From Kosakonia arachidis (lineage in GTDB: Bacteria; Pseudomonadota; Gammaproteobacteria; Enterobacterales; Enterobacteriaceae): a stretch of 64,000 bases of DNA. The notes under the pieces are model-generated. The model was not told the origin of the DNA, did not search any database, and saw only the letters and a program-made list of their open reading frames with translations. This document shows positions 40,264-49,440 of the stretch, piece by piece; the stretch's first letter is position 1, and every line of letters begins with the position of its first letter. A program made the position numbers and the translations under genes. The stretch covers positions 1,537,218 through 1,601,217 of the forward strand of contig NZ_FPAU01000001.1 of assembly GCF_900116535.1 (NCBI RefSeq), read 5' to 3'.

Positions 40264-40431
40264 TCAGCAGGCGCGTATCCTCTCAGATCTGCCCTGTTTA
40301 CGCGACATCTTAATGGGTTCTTCATCCGGCGGTGGGTCCGGCATCGGTTGCGGATGTGGAATGGGATCGGGAATCGGAATCGGATCGGTCGGAATCGGAT
40401 CGCTGGGATATGAGGAATTACGTGTATTCAT
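40264..40431 (-). CDS. Small proline-rich protein with (D/H)P-x-P repeats
   Basis: A 55-residue protein. The ATG at 40431 has AAGGAGG at ideal spacing; a second ATG one codon earlier is too close. The middle is a run of short repeats, DPIPTDPIPIPDPIPHPQPM, ending in one PPP triplet that may need elongation factor P. A basic tail follows (KMSRKQGRSERIRAC) with a C-terminal cysteine. There is no signal peptide or membrane segment. It lies between fnrS and dbpA on the same strand. Function unknown; the excellent ribosome site makes expression likely. Confidence 0.75.
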   Translation of the reverse strand: MNTRNSSYPSDPIPTDPIPIPDPIPHPQPMPDPPPDEEPIKMSRKQGRSERIRAC

Positions 40432-40488
40432 CATCGCCTCCTTAACATGAGATACCTTGTTAAGGGTAGACGCAGGTAAAAAAGAGGC

Positions 40489-40609
40489 AAAAAAAAGCCG
40501 ACTCATTAAGTCGGCGTCGTACGAATCAATTGTGCTATGCAGTAATTCAAAAAAGGAAGTAAGACAATATGGAGCGCAACGCCCATCGCTTGACGTTGCA
40601 TTCACCTGC
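40489..40609 (-). ncRNA. fnrS: FnrS, FNR-activated Hfq-dependent small RNA
   Basis: The minus strand from 40609 begins GCAGGTGAATGCAACGTCAA and ends GCCGACTTAATGAGTCGGC with T8. The whole 121-nt sequence matches E. coli FnrS as I remember it apart from the terminal loop. The middle U-rich TTGTCTTACTTCC segment, used in target pairing, is intact. FnrS is induced anaerobically and represses aerobic enzymes such as SodB, SodA, CydDC and MaeA. Position next to dbpA and zntB is as in E. coli. Confidence 0.95.
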
Positions 40610-40644
40610 GGGAGGAATATTGCCCTGAATAGGTATTATGTTTA

Positions 40645-40658
40645 TTGACCTCGCTCAA
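40645..40658 (-). promoter_or_regulatory. FNR site of the fnrS promoter
   Basis: TTGACCTCGCTCAA (a half-degenerate TTGAT-N4-ATCAA) is centred about 42 bases upstream of the FnrS 5' end, the class II activator position. AATATT at -12 to -7 serves as -10 box. Confidence 0.75.
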
Positions 40659-40704
40659 ATTATTTGGCGTTTTTATGTTCAAAAAATGTTAAAAAAGTGA
40701 AATT

Positions 40705-41688
40705 TTACAGCCAGTTACTACGATGCAACCACCAGGTAACACCGCCGATCAGTACTACCAACATCATGCAGAAGATCCAAAAACCGAATTGCCAGCCGCC
40801 TCCCGGAATGCCGCCCAGATTGACGCCAAACAAGCCAGTAAGAAAGGTACTCGGCAGAAAGACCATTGCCATCAATGACATAGTATAAGTACGTCGTGTC
40901 AGCGATTCCTGCATCACCTGAGTAATCTCATCCGTCATCACTGCCGTACGTGCTATACAGGCATCGATCTCATCCAGGCCGCGCCCGAGGCGATCGGCAA
41001 TATCCTGCATCCGGCGGCGCTGATCGTCGCTCATCCACGCCAGTCGTTCGCTGGCCAGCCGGGAAAAGACATCCCGCTGCGGCGCCATATAACGGCGCAT
41101 AACAATTAACTGTTTGCGCAGCAACGCCAGAATTCCCCGCGGCGGAATTTGCTGCTCGAGCAGGTTATCTTCCAGATCGATAATCCTGTCGTGCAATGAT
41201 TCAATAAATTCGCTGGCGTGATCGGTCAACGCATCGCAAACATCCACCAGCCAGGCACCGCTATCCGTCGGACCGGCGCCCTCTTCCAGATCTCTGACCA
41301 CATCATCCAGCGCCATAACCTTACGCTGACGCGTGGAGACAATCATCCGTGAATCCATGTATAACCGCACGGCCACGAGCTGGTCGGGCCGCTCATCAGT
41401 GCTACCGTTAATACAGCGCAGTGTAATTAACGTTCCCTCGCCCAGCCGGCTTACGCGTGGGCGCGTACTTTCGCCGGAAAGCGCATCACGGGCGCTGTTC
41501 GGCAGCAACGGCGTTGAGGCCAGCCACTGGGCACTCTCCTGATTGGTATAATTCAGATGTACCCAGCACGGTGTCTGCTCAGTAATAATGTCATCGTCTT
41601 CAAGCGGCTTAACGCCGCCTTTTCCATCCAGCCGCCACGCAAAAACCGCATCCGGGACATTCACCCTGGAGCCTTTTAATACTTCCAC
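40705..41688 (-). CDS. zntB: Zinc transporter ZntB (CorA-like)
   Basis: A 327-residue pentameric CorA/MRS2-fold inner-membrane zinc transporter (described as a proton-coupled importer). A large N-terminal cytoplasmic funnel is followed by two C-terminal helices; the GxN selectivity motif is GVN within [17 protein letters not shown]. The start is GTG at 41688 with GGAGG 5 bases upstream, and translation begins [18 protein letters not shown] as in E. coli. It is monocistronic. Confidence 0.96.
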   Translation of the reverse strand: MEVLKGSRVNVPDAVFAWRLDGKGGVKPLEDDDIITEQTPCWVHLNYTNQESAQWLASTPLLPNSARDALSGESTRPRVSRLGEGTLITLRCINGSTDERPDQLVAVRLYMDSRMIVSTRQRKVMALDDVVRDLEEGAGPTDSGAWLVDVCDALTDHASEFIESLHDRIIDLEDNLLEQQIPPRGILALLRKQLIVMRRYMAPQRDVFSRLASERLAWMSDDQRRRMQDIADRLGRGLDEIDACIARTAVMTDEITQVMQESLTRRTYTMSLMAMVFLPSTFLTGLFGVNLGGIPGGGWQFGFWIFCMMLVVLIGGVTWWLHRSNWL

Positions 41689-41835
41689 AGCGCCTCCAAA
41701 ATCAGCAAGGTATTGCTGTCAGTCTAGCCGGATGAGAATCTTAAGCAATCATCACGCTGAATTTGTTAACAAATTCATGCAAACTGCTAATAAAAAACCC
41801 GGTTTATCGGGCATTGTTATTCAGTGCGGATACCT

Positions 41836-43026
41836 TCAGAAGGAGTGCCAGTAATTTTCCTGATTACGCAAAACTGGCGTTTTGACGCGCTGGTGCTGTT
41901 TTTCCGGCGGCAACATGGTCTCTGTTGCCATGCGTGCTGCCGGAGCGACCTCGATCAGCCGGAATTTACCGGTCCTTTTTTGTAACGCCTCAACCTGATG
42001 TTTCAGCACGTCAGAGGAACCGGCAAGTTCATCGACCGTAGTGACGTTGCTTTGCGTCACTTTTTCCAGCTCCGCCAATACCAGGGTGATCTGCGAAATG
42101 CCTTTTTCCTGCTGCAGCGTCGTGACGGCAATATCATCCATCAACTTACTGACCATGCTCGCGCCGGAAACAATATCATGCATATTTTGTTCTGCTTCAT
42201 TCACCACTGTCGCACCCTGCGTCACGTTATCTGTCGTTTCAGCAATCAGGGATTTGATATTTTTCGCCGCCTCAGCGCTACGATGCGCAAGGCTACGCAC
42301 TTCACCGGCGACTACGGAGAACCCCTTCCCGTGATCGCCTGCCCGCGCGGCCTCTACCGCCGCATTGAGCGCCAAAATATTGGTCTGGAAAGCGATACCG
42401 TCAATAATCGAAATAATTTCCGTCATCTGATTGGCACATTCAGTAATTGACTGCATATTTTTCGCGACCTTCCCCATTAAATCCCCGCCTTTTAACGCAC
42501 AGCTTGTAGCATCTTTCGCGCGGGTGCTGGCGATGCGTGTATTATCGGCATTATTTTTGGTACTGGAAGCCATCTGTTCCATGCTTGAGGCGGTCTGTAC
42601 CAGCGCAGCAGATTGCTCCTCGGTTTTCACGGAGAGGTCAGCACTGCGCGTGGCCAGTTCAGCCGAAAGATCGAGGGCAGAATCCGAAGAGGCGCGAATT
42701 TCTCTGACTAAGGTAGCGATGCTGGCAGAAAGTGAGTTGATTCCGGGTATTAAGCGACCGGCGCAGTTATTTCCAAACTCAGGAATAACAATAGAAAGAT
42801 TACCCGATGTTACCTCTTCTATGCTTTTTTTAACGGTATTAATCGGCGTCACTAAATAGTGCGTCATATACAGCCAAAGTAATGCGAGTGAAGTTATGAA
42901 AACAACTGAGGTGGTCATAATGAGGGTGGCATTTTTTGAGAGAATGATCACTAAAGTTTCCGTAAAAATAAAAGAAGAAAGCCAAAATAAAATAATAAAA
43001 GCCCTTACACTAATATGTCTTAGCAT
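41836..43026 (-). CDS. Methyl-accepting chemotaxis protein lacking a periplasmic sensor
   Basis: A 396-residue receptor. Two membrane helices lie about residues 8-30 ([20 protein letters not shown]) and 36-57 ([21 protein letters not shown]), separated by only ~6 residues, so there is no periplasmic ligand domain. A HAMP-like segment ([20 protein letters not shown]) and a full signalling hairpin with [20 protein letters not shown] follow. The C-terminal ENYWHSF resembles a diverged CheR-tether motif (xWxxF). It probably senses a membrane or cytoplasmic cue, or works in mixed arrays. It is divergent from the MHYT c-di-GMP gene. Confidence 0.9.
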   Translation of the reverse strand: MLRHISVRAFIILFWLSSFIFTETLVIILSKNATLIMTTSVVFITSLALLWLYMTHYLVTPINTVKKSIEEVTSGNLSIVIPEFGNNCAGRLIPGINSLSASIATLVREIRASSDSALDLSAELATRSADLSVKTEEQSAALVQTASSMEQMASSTKNNADNTRIASTRAKDATSCALKGGDLMGKVAKNMQSITECANQMTEIISIIDGIAFQTNILALNAAVEAARAGDHGKGFSVVAGEVRSLAHRSAEAAKNIKSLIAETTDNVTQGATVVNEAEQNMHDIVSGASMVSKLMDDIAVTTLQQEKGISQITLVLAELEKVTQSNVTTVDELAGSSDVLKHQVEALQKRTGKFRLIEVAPAARMATETMLPPEKQHQRVKTPVLRNQENYWHSF

Positions 43027-43474
43027 AGTGATACCACCAAACTTTGGAACACGGTAAGATCGTTATAGCACTCGAAATATACTTTCACACGATGAAATTG
43101 ATACTGCGCAAAGTTCACATCTAAATAATATTAATTTAGATTAAGTCATTGAACTTATCTACATGCCAACAGTAAACCCAACATAAGCAGCCTAATAACC
43201 CGACGAAGTCGGAATTCACTGCCTGGATATATCATATAAAACTCGCATCACTCAGTGACCCTCGAAGCATATTTTTCCTTAATTTTCTTTCAAACTCTAT
43301 TAAAGCATTCACTTTTTTAAGTTCCTGCTATTAATGTCGATAAATAAAAGATGATCCATGTTTATTAATTTTTCCTTGCACGAATAAATCCACCCAACCA
43401 TTAAATTCATCAGGTTAGTTGCTAAAATTAGTGCCAGGATTACATATCAACTCTTTTGCCTGCGTGGATGACAT
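43027..43474. other. AT-rich divergent promoter region
   Basis: About 450 bases between the divergent chemoreceptor and MHYT genes. No gene seen. CCCGAC GAA GTCGG (43198-43211) is a small hairpin. Unlike the first receptor, no sigma-28 promoter is evident. Confidence 0.45.
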
Positions 43475-45610
43475 ATGCTCTATGTTTCGTGGGACCCTAT
43501 TCTGGTCGGCATCTCTTTTTTGGTGGCATTCATTGCCTCATTTGTCGCACTGGATAGCGCAGGTAAAGTGCTGAACTCAGAACCTCGTAGGGCCCTGTTC
43601 TGGCGGATTTCTGGTGGAGCTACATTGGGTATGGGTATCTGGTCAATGCATTTTGTTGGTATGCTGGCGATGAAAATGCCGATAATGATGCATTATGATT
43701 TTGAATTAACCATCCTCTCATTTGTTATTGCTTTACTGGCCTCCACCTTGTCGCTCAATATCGCCGTCAGCGGCCATACTTTGTCGACAAGACGCCTGAT
43801 TTTCTCCACTCTCGTTCTCGGTAGCGGCGTGGTGTCGATGCATTATATCGGCATGGCGGCGATGATGAGCTTCGTCAGCATTTACTGGAACATCCCGCTG
43901 GTGGCGCTGTCGCTGGTGATTGCCATTGCCAGCGCCTGGGTCGCTCTGTGGCTGGCATTCAGCCTGCGGCAAAATACGCATGGCATCTTTATTAATCGCG
44001 TTTATGCTTCGCTGGTGATGGGCATTGCCATTTGCGCCATGCACTACACCGGCATGAGCGCCGCGACCTTCAGTAATGACGGGCTCGGCATTATCGTGCG
44101 TAGCGATGCGCTACATATCATGGGCCGCAGCGTCGGTGAGCAAGGACTATCGCTGTGGGTCGCTACTACAACGCTGGTGATTTTTGGCATCATGCTGTTT
44201 ATCTCAATGATCGATTCACAATTGCGGACAGCACGTCTGACCGACAGTCTGCGCCAGTTAAACCTACAACTGGAGAAACAGGCGCATTATGATCCGCTCA
44301 CCGGGCTGGCAAACCGTATTCAGTTCGATATTTTACTGGATTCCTGCCTGAATAGCGCAGCAGAAGAGCAGACGACCTTCGCGCTGATTTATATGGACCT
44401 GGATCGCTTCAAGCTGGTGAATGATGCCTGGGGGCACCATATTGGCGACCGCCTGCTGGTTGCGGTGGCAGAAAGACTTTCAGCCTGCATTAATGACAAA
44501 ATGTCGCTGGCCAGACTCGGCGGCGACGAGTTTACGCTGCTTGTGCCACAGACCAGTGAGGAAGAAGTTGACGCCCTGATTCGCCGTATGATCGCCACTA
44601 TTCAGCACCCTTTTTATGAATTAAGCCATGTCATCAATGTATCGCTTAGCGCCGGGGTGAGTTTTTATCCAGAGCACGGTGAAAACGCCCATGAGCTGAA
44701 GCTGAAGGCCGACACCGCTATGTACAGTGTTAAGCAGGAAGGAAGCAACGGCTGGGCGATTTATCACACCGGAATGGCACAGAAAACCGCCGATGCACCG
44801 CAGTTCTTGCAGGATTTATCGCAGGCTCTGGCGCGCAATCAGTTTGAACTCTGGTATCAGCCGCAATATACCGCGCCCGAACACACCCTGACCGGATTCG
44901 AAGCCCTGCTGCGCTGGCGTCACCCGCAGCAGGGGGTTTTGCTGCCGGCAACGTTTCTGCCGATGCTGGAAAAAACCGGGCTGATTATCTCTGTTGGTCA
45001 GTGGGTGATTGAATCTGCCTGTCGCCAGTTACATTGCTGGAATAACCAGGGTTTTCCCCACCTGACATTGGCGATCAATCTCTCGCCCATCCAGTTCGAA
45101 CAGCATAATATTTATGAACAGGTCACTGATGCTTTGACCCGTTATCATGTCGACCCAACCCGCCTGACACTGGAAATCACCGAAAACACCGCGCTGAAAA
45201 ACCTTGAGCGTAGCGTTCATCTGCTGACCCAGTTTGCGCAGTTGGGGATCACTGTGGCGATTGATGATTTTGGTACCGGCTATTCCAATATGTTGATGCT
45301 AAAAAAATTGCCTGCCACTGAACTCAAAATTGATAAAAGTTTTGTGAAAGATATTCGCGAAAATAGCCGCAACGTGAAAATCGTCTCAACGATAATCGAC
45401 ATTGCCCACTCGATGAATATGCGTGTGATCGCCGAAGGAATAGAAACGACAGAACAGCATGCATTGCTCACCAATATGGGCTGTGCTTTTTTACAGGGTT
45501 TCCTGTTTGCTCGTCCGCAACCTGTTGAGAAGATTTCAGTGCTGCTTGAACATAAACCTTTCGCGATGTCACTGGAATGTTCAGAGTCGTCACAAAAAAA
45601 ACCTGCATAA
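43475..45610 (+). CDS. MHYT-GGDEF-EAL bifunctional cyclic-di-GMP protein
   Basis: A 711-residue inner-membrane protein. Seven membrane helices with three MHYT motifs (MHFVGM ~50, MHYIGM ~122, MHYTGM ~190) form a putative sensor of oxygen, CO or NO via copper. The GGDEF domain keeps LARLGGDEFTLLVP but has no RxxD inhibitory site upstream (NDKM instead). The EAL domain keeps FEALLRWRHP, LEITEN, IDDFGTGYSN, ELKIDKSF, VIAEGIE and LQGFLFARP, all catalytic positions I can check. It is therefore potentially able both to make and break c-di-GMP. dgcM starts 96 bases downstream in the same direction. Confidence 0.93.
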   Translation: MLYVSWDPILVGISFLVAFIASFVALDSAGKVLNSEPRRALFWRISGGATLGMGIWSMHFVGMLAMKMPIMMHYDFELTILSFVIALLASTLSLNIAVSGHTLSTRRLIFSTLVLGSGVVSMHYIGMAAMMSFVSIYWNIPLVALSLVIAIASAWVALWLAFSLRQNTHGIFINRVYASLVMGIAICAMHYTGMSAATFSNDGLGIIVRSDALHIMGRSVGEQGLSLWVATTTLVIFGIMLFISMIDSQLRTARLTDSLRQLNLQLEKQAHYDPLTGLANRIQFDILLDSCLNSAAEEQTTFALIYMDLDRFKLVNDAWGHHIGDRLLVAVAERLSACINDKMSLARLGGDEFTLLVPQTSEEEVDALIRRMIATIQHPFYELSHVINVSLSAGVSFYPEHGENAHELKLKADTAMYSVKQEGSNGWAIYHTGMAQKTADAPQFLQDLSQALARNQFELWYQPQYTAPEHTLTGFEALLRWRHPQQGVLLPATFLPMLEKTGLIISVGQWVIESACRQLHCWNNQGFPHLTLAINLSPIQFEQHNIYEQVTDALTRYHVDPTRLTLEITENTALKNLERSVHLLTQFAQLGITVAIDDFGTGYSNMLMLKKLPATELKIDKSFVKDIRENSRNVKIVSTIIDIAHSMNMRVIAEGIETTEQHALLTNMGCAFLQGFLFARPQPVEKISVLLEHKPFAMSLECSESSQKKPA

Positions 45611-45706
45611 AGCTCTACATTTCATGTGTGTTGCAATAAAGTTAGTAAATTGCCGCTATATCTGACCAGCGGCGACATTGCAACCTGCGCGATAAGTGGA
45701 GTAGTC

Positions 45707-46930
45707 ATGCTAAAATATCACCTGGATGCGCTGAATGTCCTCTCCACGCCGGTTTGGGTGGTCGCTCCTGACACGGAAACGTTGCTATTTTCTAACACAC
45801 AGGCGCAGAAGCTGGCGGCAGGGCGTTCATTGCGTGAAATGCGCAGTGGCTTCTTTTCTGCCGTTGCGCAGATCACCCTTTCAATGTATTTACCCTGCCT
45901 GCAAAATCACGAAGATGTGGTCGAAATCTGGAGTATTTGCCCCTCCGGTGAAGAGTGTATGATCAGTTGCCGCGCCGTGCTGCGCGAACTTGAAACAGTC
46001 GGTGAAGTGCTCATTTTCGAGGGCATTTCCGGAGGTGCTGCGGCCGCTGCGCTAAAGGCCAGCCACCCCTCAGCTTACCGGCCGCGTAAGCACGGGTTCT
46101 ATGCCCGCTTTTTCTATACGACGTCAGCCCCAATGCTGCTTATTGATCCCGTCCGCGATGGCCTGATCGTAGAGGCTAATCTCGCTGCTCTGCGCTTTTA
46201 TGGTTACGATCATGAAGAGATGTGCAAGATGCATACATGGGAAATTAACACCATGGGGCGCAACGTCTTGCCAGTGATGTCAGAAATCGCCAACCTGCCT
46301 GGTGGACATAAGCCACTCAATTTTATTCATCAGTTGGCCGATGGTTCAATGCGGCATGTGCAAACCTACGCCGGGCCAATTGAGATATACGGCGAACGGC
46401 TGATGTTATGCATTATTCATGATATTACGGAACAGAAGCGGCTTGAGCAGGAGCTGGAATACGCTGCGCACCGTGATGCCCTCACCGGGCTGTTGAACCG
46501 CCGTCAGTTTTATCACCTGACTGAGCATGTTCTGCCGACCGTACTCGATTTTTGCGTCATGCTGGTCGATGCAGATCATTTCAAACATATTAACGATCAA
46601 TTCGGTCATCAGTGCGGTGACGAAGTGCTGATCGAACTTGCACGCACGCTGGAAGCCAATAGTCGCAGGGGTGATTATGTCTTTCGCTGGGGCGGTGAAG
46701 AATTTTTACTGTTGTTGCCGCATACCAACCTGGATACCGCGCTGGACGTGGCGGAAACCATCCGCCAGGCGGTAGTGAATATCGCCACGCCCGGTCTGCC
46801 TGGCTTTACCGTCAGTATCGGCGTCGCGCGCCATTTGCAAAATGAAAGCCTCGATGCCATGTTCCGTCGCGTTGATGAAGCGCTTTATCGCGCAAAAAAT
46901 AACGGTCGTAACCAGGTGCTTGTCGCCTGA
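45707..46930 (+). CDS. dgcM: Diguanylate cyclase DgcM (YdaM)
   Basis: A 407-residue PAS-GGDEF protein closely matching E. coli DgcM (HGFYARFFYTTSAPMLLIDP, YAGPIEIYGERLMLCIIHDI). The active site is RWGGEEFLLLLP, and RRGD five residues before it is an intact product-inhibition (RxxD) site. In E. coli DgcM works with PdeR and MlrA to turn on csgD, hence curli and cellulose. The ATG at 45707 has GTGGAG upstream; longer in-frame starts lack homology. An MHYT-GGDEF-EAL gene precedes it, unlike in E. coli, so the pair may be co-transcribed. Confidence 0.95.
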   Translation: MLKYHLDALNVLSTPVWVVAPDTETLLFSNTQAQKLAAGRSLREMRSGFFSAVAQITLSMYLPCLQNHEDVVEIWSICPSGEECMISCRAVLRELETVGEVLIFEGISGGAAAAALKASHPSAYRPRKHGFYARFFYTTSAPMLLIDPVRDGLIVEANLAALRFYGYDHEEMCKMHTWEINTMGRNVLPVMSEIANLPGGHKPLNFIHQLADGSMRHVQTYAGPIEIYGERLMLCIIHDITEQKRLEQELEYAAHRDALTGLLNRRQFYHLTEHVLPTVLDFCVMLVDADHFKHINDQFGHQCGDEVLIELARTLEANSRRGDYVFRWGGEEFLLLLPHTNLDTALDVAETIRQAVVNIATPGLPGFTVSIGVARHLQNESLDAMFRRVDEALYRAKNNGRNQVLVA

Positions 46931-46936
46931 ATAGAG

Positions 46937-46964
46937 CCAAAAAAAGCGCCCTCTTTCGGGCGCT
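46937..46964 (-). terminator. Terminator between dgcM and the 62-residue gene
   Basis: AGCGCCC TCTTTC GGGCGCT; the T run (T7) is on the minus-strand side, so it mainly ends the minus-strand small gene, but the hairpin is also 14 bases after the dgcM stop. Confidence 0.85.
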
Positions 46965-47004
46965 ATTACGGTATTACGGTATTACGGTATTACGGTATTA
47001 CGGT
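46965..47004. repeat. Five-copy tandem octamer ATTACGGT
   Basis: Five perfect tandem copies of ATTACGGT followed by a partial copy (ATTA). The array lies exactly between the terminator hairpin (ends 46964) and the stop codon of the small minus-strand gene (47006-47008), so it forms that gene's whole 3' untranslated region. Such arrays change copy number by slippage. Confidence 0.95.
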
Positions 47005-47005
47005 A

Positions 47006-47194
47006 TTAATGAATGCCCAACCGCCAGGCAAAATCGATCTCTTCTTTCAATTCGGTATGTGAGAGCGTCAGCAAATCCGCGAACTCCAGCCGGAGTCGTT
47101 TGAGTTTTTTGAGGTACTCGGCCGGTGTCATCGCGCTGCGATCGCGACGCAGATATTCGATAGCCAGTTGGGTTGGGTCTAATTCAGTCTCCAT
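47006..47194 (-). CDS. Small conserved-looking helical protein, unknown
   Basis: A 62-residue protein beginning METELDPTQLAIEYLRRDRS; the ATG at 47194 has AGAGGA 5 bases upstream. It is highly charged and predicted all-helical (AEYLKKLKRLRLEFADLLTL), with no signal peptide. I do not recognise the family; a small DNA- or RNA-binding or regulatory protein is possible. Its 3' region is an octamer repeat followed by a terminator. Confidence 0.7.
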   Translation of the reverse strand: METELDPTQLAIEYLRRDRSAMTPAEYLKKLKRLRLEFADLLTLSHTELKEEIDFAWRLGIH

Positions 47195-47625
47195 AACGTC
47201 CTCTGAGGTAGTAAACACCAAACTACTATACCACCTAATACTGTCTGTTTTTTGACCATAATCGTAAAAGAGCCGGGTTTACCCGCGAAAAATGCTGTTC
47301 TCGACGACCATACCAAAAAAGGGCCGAGCCGCGAAAATGATAAAGATTATCTTTCTCTATCCAGAATAGTTGAGTCTAACATTCAGATATCCCGTACAAG
47401 ATTGCCCACATTGCTTCCGGTATTTTTCGTCCGTTCAATGTAGCGGCAACAGGCTTTTTTACCGCGGCCCTGAGACGGCAATTCACATTTTCGTGATGCT
47501 CCACATTTCCTTCATTGTCCCTTCACATTTTTTAAGTAAAATTTTTAACATTCCTGCTAAGACAGGAGTGATTCCGCAATCAATGAGTTTCCCCTTACTT
47601 CCCGTGACGTAAGGGGATTTTTTTA
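47195..47625. other. Intergenic region upstream of the mppA 3' end
   Basis: About 430 bases without a credible protein gene. It holds the promoter of the small minus-strand gene and, at its right end, a plus-strand terminator with no annotated gene upstream (see the separate entry). Confidence 0.5.
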
Positions 47626-47628
47626 TCA
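47550..47628 (+). ncRNA. Candidate small RNA ending in a strong terminator
   Basis: CCCCTTAC TTCCCGTGAC GTAAGGGG (47592-47617) is followed on the plus strand by ATTTTTTT, yet no plus-strand gene precedes it, and on the minus strand (mppA direction) no T run follows. Upstream are a short stem TCCTG CTAAGA CAGGA and AT-rich promoter-like sequence. The 5' end is a guess. Confidence 0.35.
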
Positions 47629-49242
47629 ATGTTTAATAATGTATAACGTGCGGCTGTATGCCACATCTTCCGGATTGTTAATTGGGTATCCTTTCAGCCA
47701 CGGCTTAATCAAACGCCCATTGGTGTACTGATAAATCGGCGCAATTGGCGCTTTTTCGGCAATGAGATGCTCCGCCGCGTTGTAATCCATATTGCGCGCT
47801 TTGGCGCTGGTTTCCTGCGCCGCCTGGGCAACCACTTTGTCATAGCTTTCATCATTGAAGCGCGAAATATTGCTGCTGCTTCCCGACGTCAGGATCGACA
47901 GGAACGTGGATGGTTCGTTGTAGTCCCCCACCCATGAGGCGCGGATCACATCAAAATTGCCGCTGTTACGGCTGTCGACATAGGTTTTCCACTCCTGGTT
48001 TTGCAGCGTCACATCCGCGCCCAGAGTCTGTCGCCACATGGAGGCCACTGCGATAGCAATCTTCTGGTGATTTTCCGAGCTATTATACAGCAACCGGAGT
48101 TTAAGCGGCCGCTGTGGGCCATAACCTGCCGCCTGCAATAGCGTTTTCGCCTGCGCGTTCAACTCTGCCTGACTCATCGATTCAAACGGTGAACGTTCCG
48201 GGGTGAAACCTGCGGTCACATCCGGCGTTAAACGCCATGCGGGTTTCTCGCCGGTGCCCAGCACTTTTTGCGCGATAACCCGACGGTCGATGGTCATACT
48301 CAGCGCCAGGCGTACGCGGGGATCGGACGTTGGGCCTTTTTGCGTATTAAATGCGTAGTAATACGTGCCCAGTTGCGGCGGTGTGTAGACCTGCCCCGGG
48401 ATATCTTTCAACAACTTCTGATAGAGGTTTTTCGGGAAAGATTCTGTAATGTCGACGCCATTCGCCAGATAACGTTTGGTTGCAGCAGACTCCTGATTGA
48501 TGGGCATAAACGTCACCTTATCGATCACGGTTTTGCCATCATCCCAGTAGTGCTTGTTGCGGCTGAGCACCAACTTTTCATTCACTACACGATCGCTCAA
48601 CACAAACGCGCCGTTACCGACCAGATGACCTGGACGCGTCCATTCTGCGCCGCTCTCAACGTTCGCTTTTTGCACCGGATAAAGTGCGAAATTGGCCGCA
48701 AGACTCGGGAACCACGGTACGGAGCGAGAAAGTTGCACCCGCAATGTGTGCGCATCCACCGCGCTGACGCCGAGCTTATCCGGCGTCGCTTTACCCGCGG
48801 TAATATCCTGCGCATTGGCCAGCCCCGCTAGCGCCGCAAAGCTGGCAAAAGGTGAGGTCGTTTTCGGATCCACCAGACGCTGCCAGCTATAAACGAAATC
48901 CTCTGCGGTTACCGGGGAGCCATCAGACCAGCGGGCATTGTCGCGCAGGGTAAAAATCCAGATGCGGTTATCATTGCTCTGCCATTTGCTGGCGACGCCG
49001 GGAATAATGTTGCCCTTCTCGTCCTGATTCACCAGACCTTCAAACAGGTCACGCAGCACCTGAATCTCCGGCAGGCCAACAGCTTTAGCGGGATCCAGCG
49101 AGGCGGGTTCGTCTTTCAGATGACGCACAACCTCCTGCGTTGCCGCCAGTTGCGTACCTGGAGGAACATCAGCCGCAAACGATACTGAAGAAAAACCGCA
49201 CAGCCAGAGCGCGCAACACAGCCTGGAAACTCGATGCGTCAT
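47626..49242 (-). CDS. mppA: Murein-peptide periplasmic binding protein MppA
   Basis: A 538-residue family 5 solute-binding protein (OppA paralogue) that binds the murein tripeptide L-Ala-gamma-D-Glu-meso-Dap and delivers it to the Opp permease. The signal peptide is MTHRVSRLCCALWLCGFSSVSFAA; SBP blocks include ASLDPAKAVGLPEIQVLRDL, YYYAFNTQKGP and ISRFNDESYDKVV. The ATG at 49242 has AGGGGATC upstream, giving the same start as E. coli. It is divergent from mpaA, whose product degrades the imported peptide. Confidence 0.94.
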   Translation of the reverse strand: MTHRVSRLCCALWLCGFSSVSFAADVPPGTQLAATQEVVRHLKDEPASLDPAKAVGLPEIQVLRDLFEGLVNQDEKGNIIPGVASKWQSNDNRIWIFTLRDNARWSDGSPVTAEDFVYSWQRLVDPKTTSPFASFAALAGLANAQDITAGKATPDKLGVSAVDAHTLRVQLSRSVPWFPSLAANFALYPVQKANVESGAEWTRPGHLVGNGAFVLSDRVVNEKLVLSRNKHYWDDGKTVIDKVTFMPINQESAATKRYLANGVDITESFPKNLYQKLLKDIPGQVYTPPQLGTYYYAFNTQKGPTSDPRVRLALSMTIDRRVIAQKVLGTGEKPAWRLTPDVTAGFTPERSPFESMSQAELNAQAKTLLQAAGYGPQRPLKLRLLYNSSENHQKIAIAVASMWRQTLGADVTLQNQEWKTYVDSRNSGNFDVIRASWVGDYNEPSTFLSILTSGSSSNISRFNDESYDKVVAQAAQETSAKARNMDYNAAEHLIAEKAPIAPIYQYTNGRLIKPWLKGYPINNPEDVAYSRTLYIIKH

Positions 49243-49440
49243 AAGATCCCCTTTTGATATGTCATTTCCCGGCAAACCCGGCAATTGAAGTGTAATTATT
49301 TGTTTTAACATAGCGGAATGCAAATCTGGTCAGTCGAAAAATTGATGCTGGACAGTAATTTAACCTCCATGGCAAGATTTGCGTCGTACCGATTTTTGCT
49401 CAACACTTGTTGTAAGCAAACACCAGAACAGAGGAAGCTA

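Noticed and set aside
43215-43240. Shared 16-mer GGATATATCATATAAA with 8600-8620
   Set aside because: Short, AT-rich and in unrelated contexts; most likely coincidence or generic promoter-like sequence.
43415-43445. Possible sigma-28 promoter before the MHYT gene
   Set aside because: TAAATTCA-N11-GCTAAAAT has the right spacing but the -10 element departs too far from GCCGATAA.
46965-47004. Possible CRISPR-like repeat array
   Set aside because: The unit is 8 bases, strictly tandem and without spacers, and no cas genes are present.
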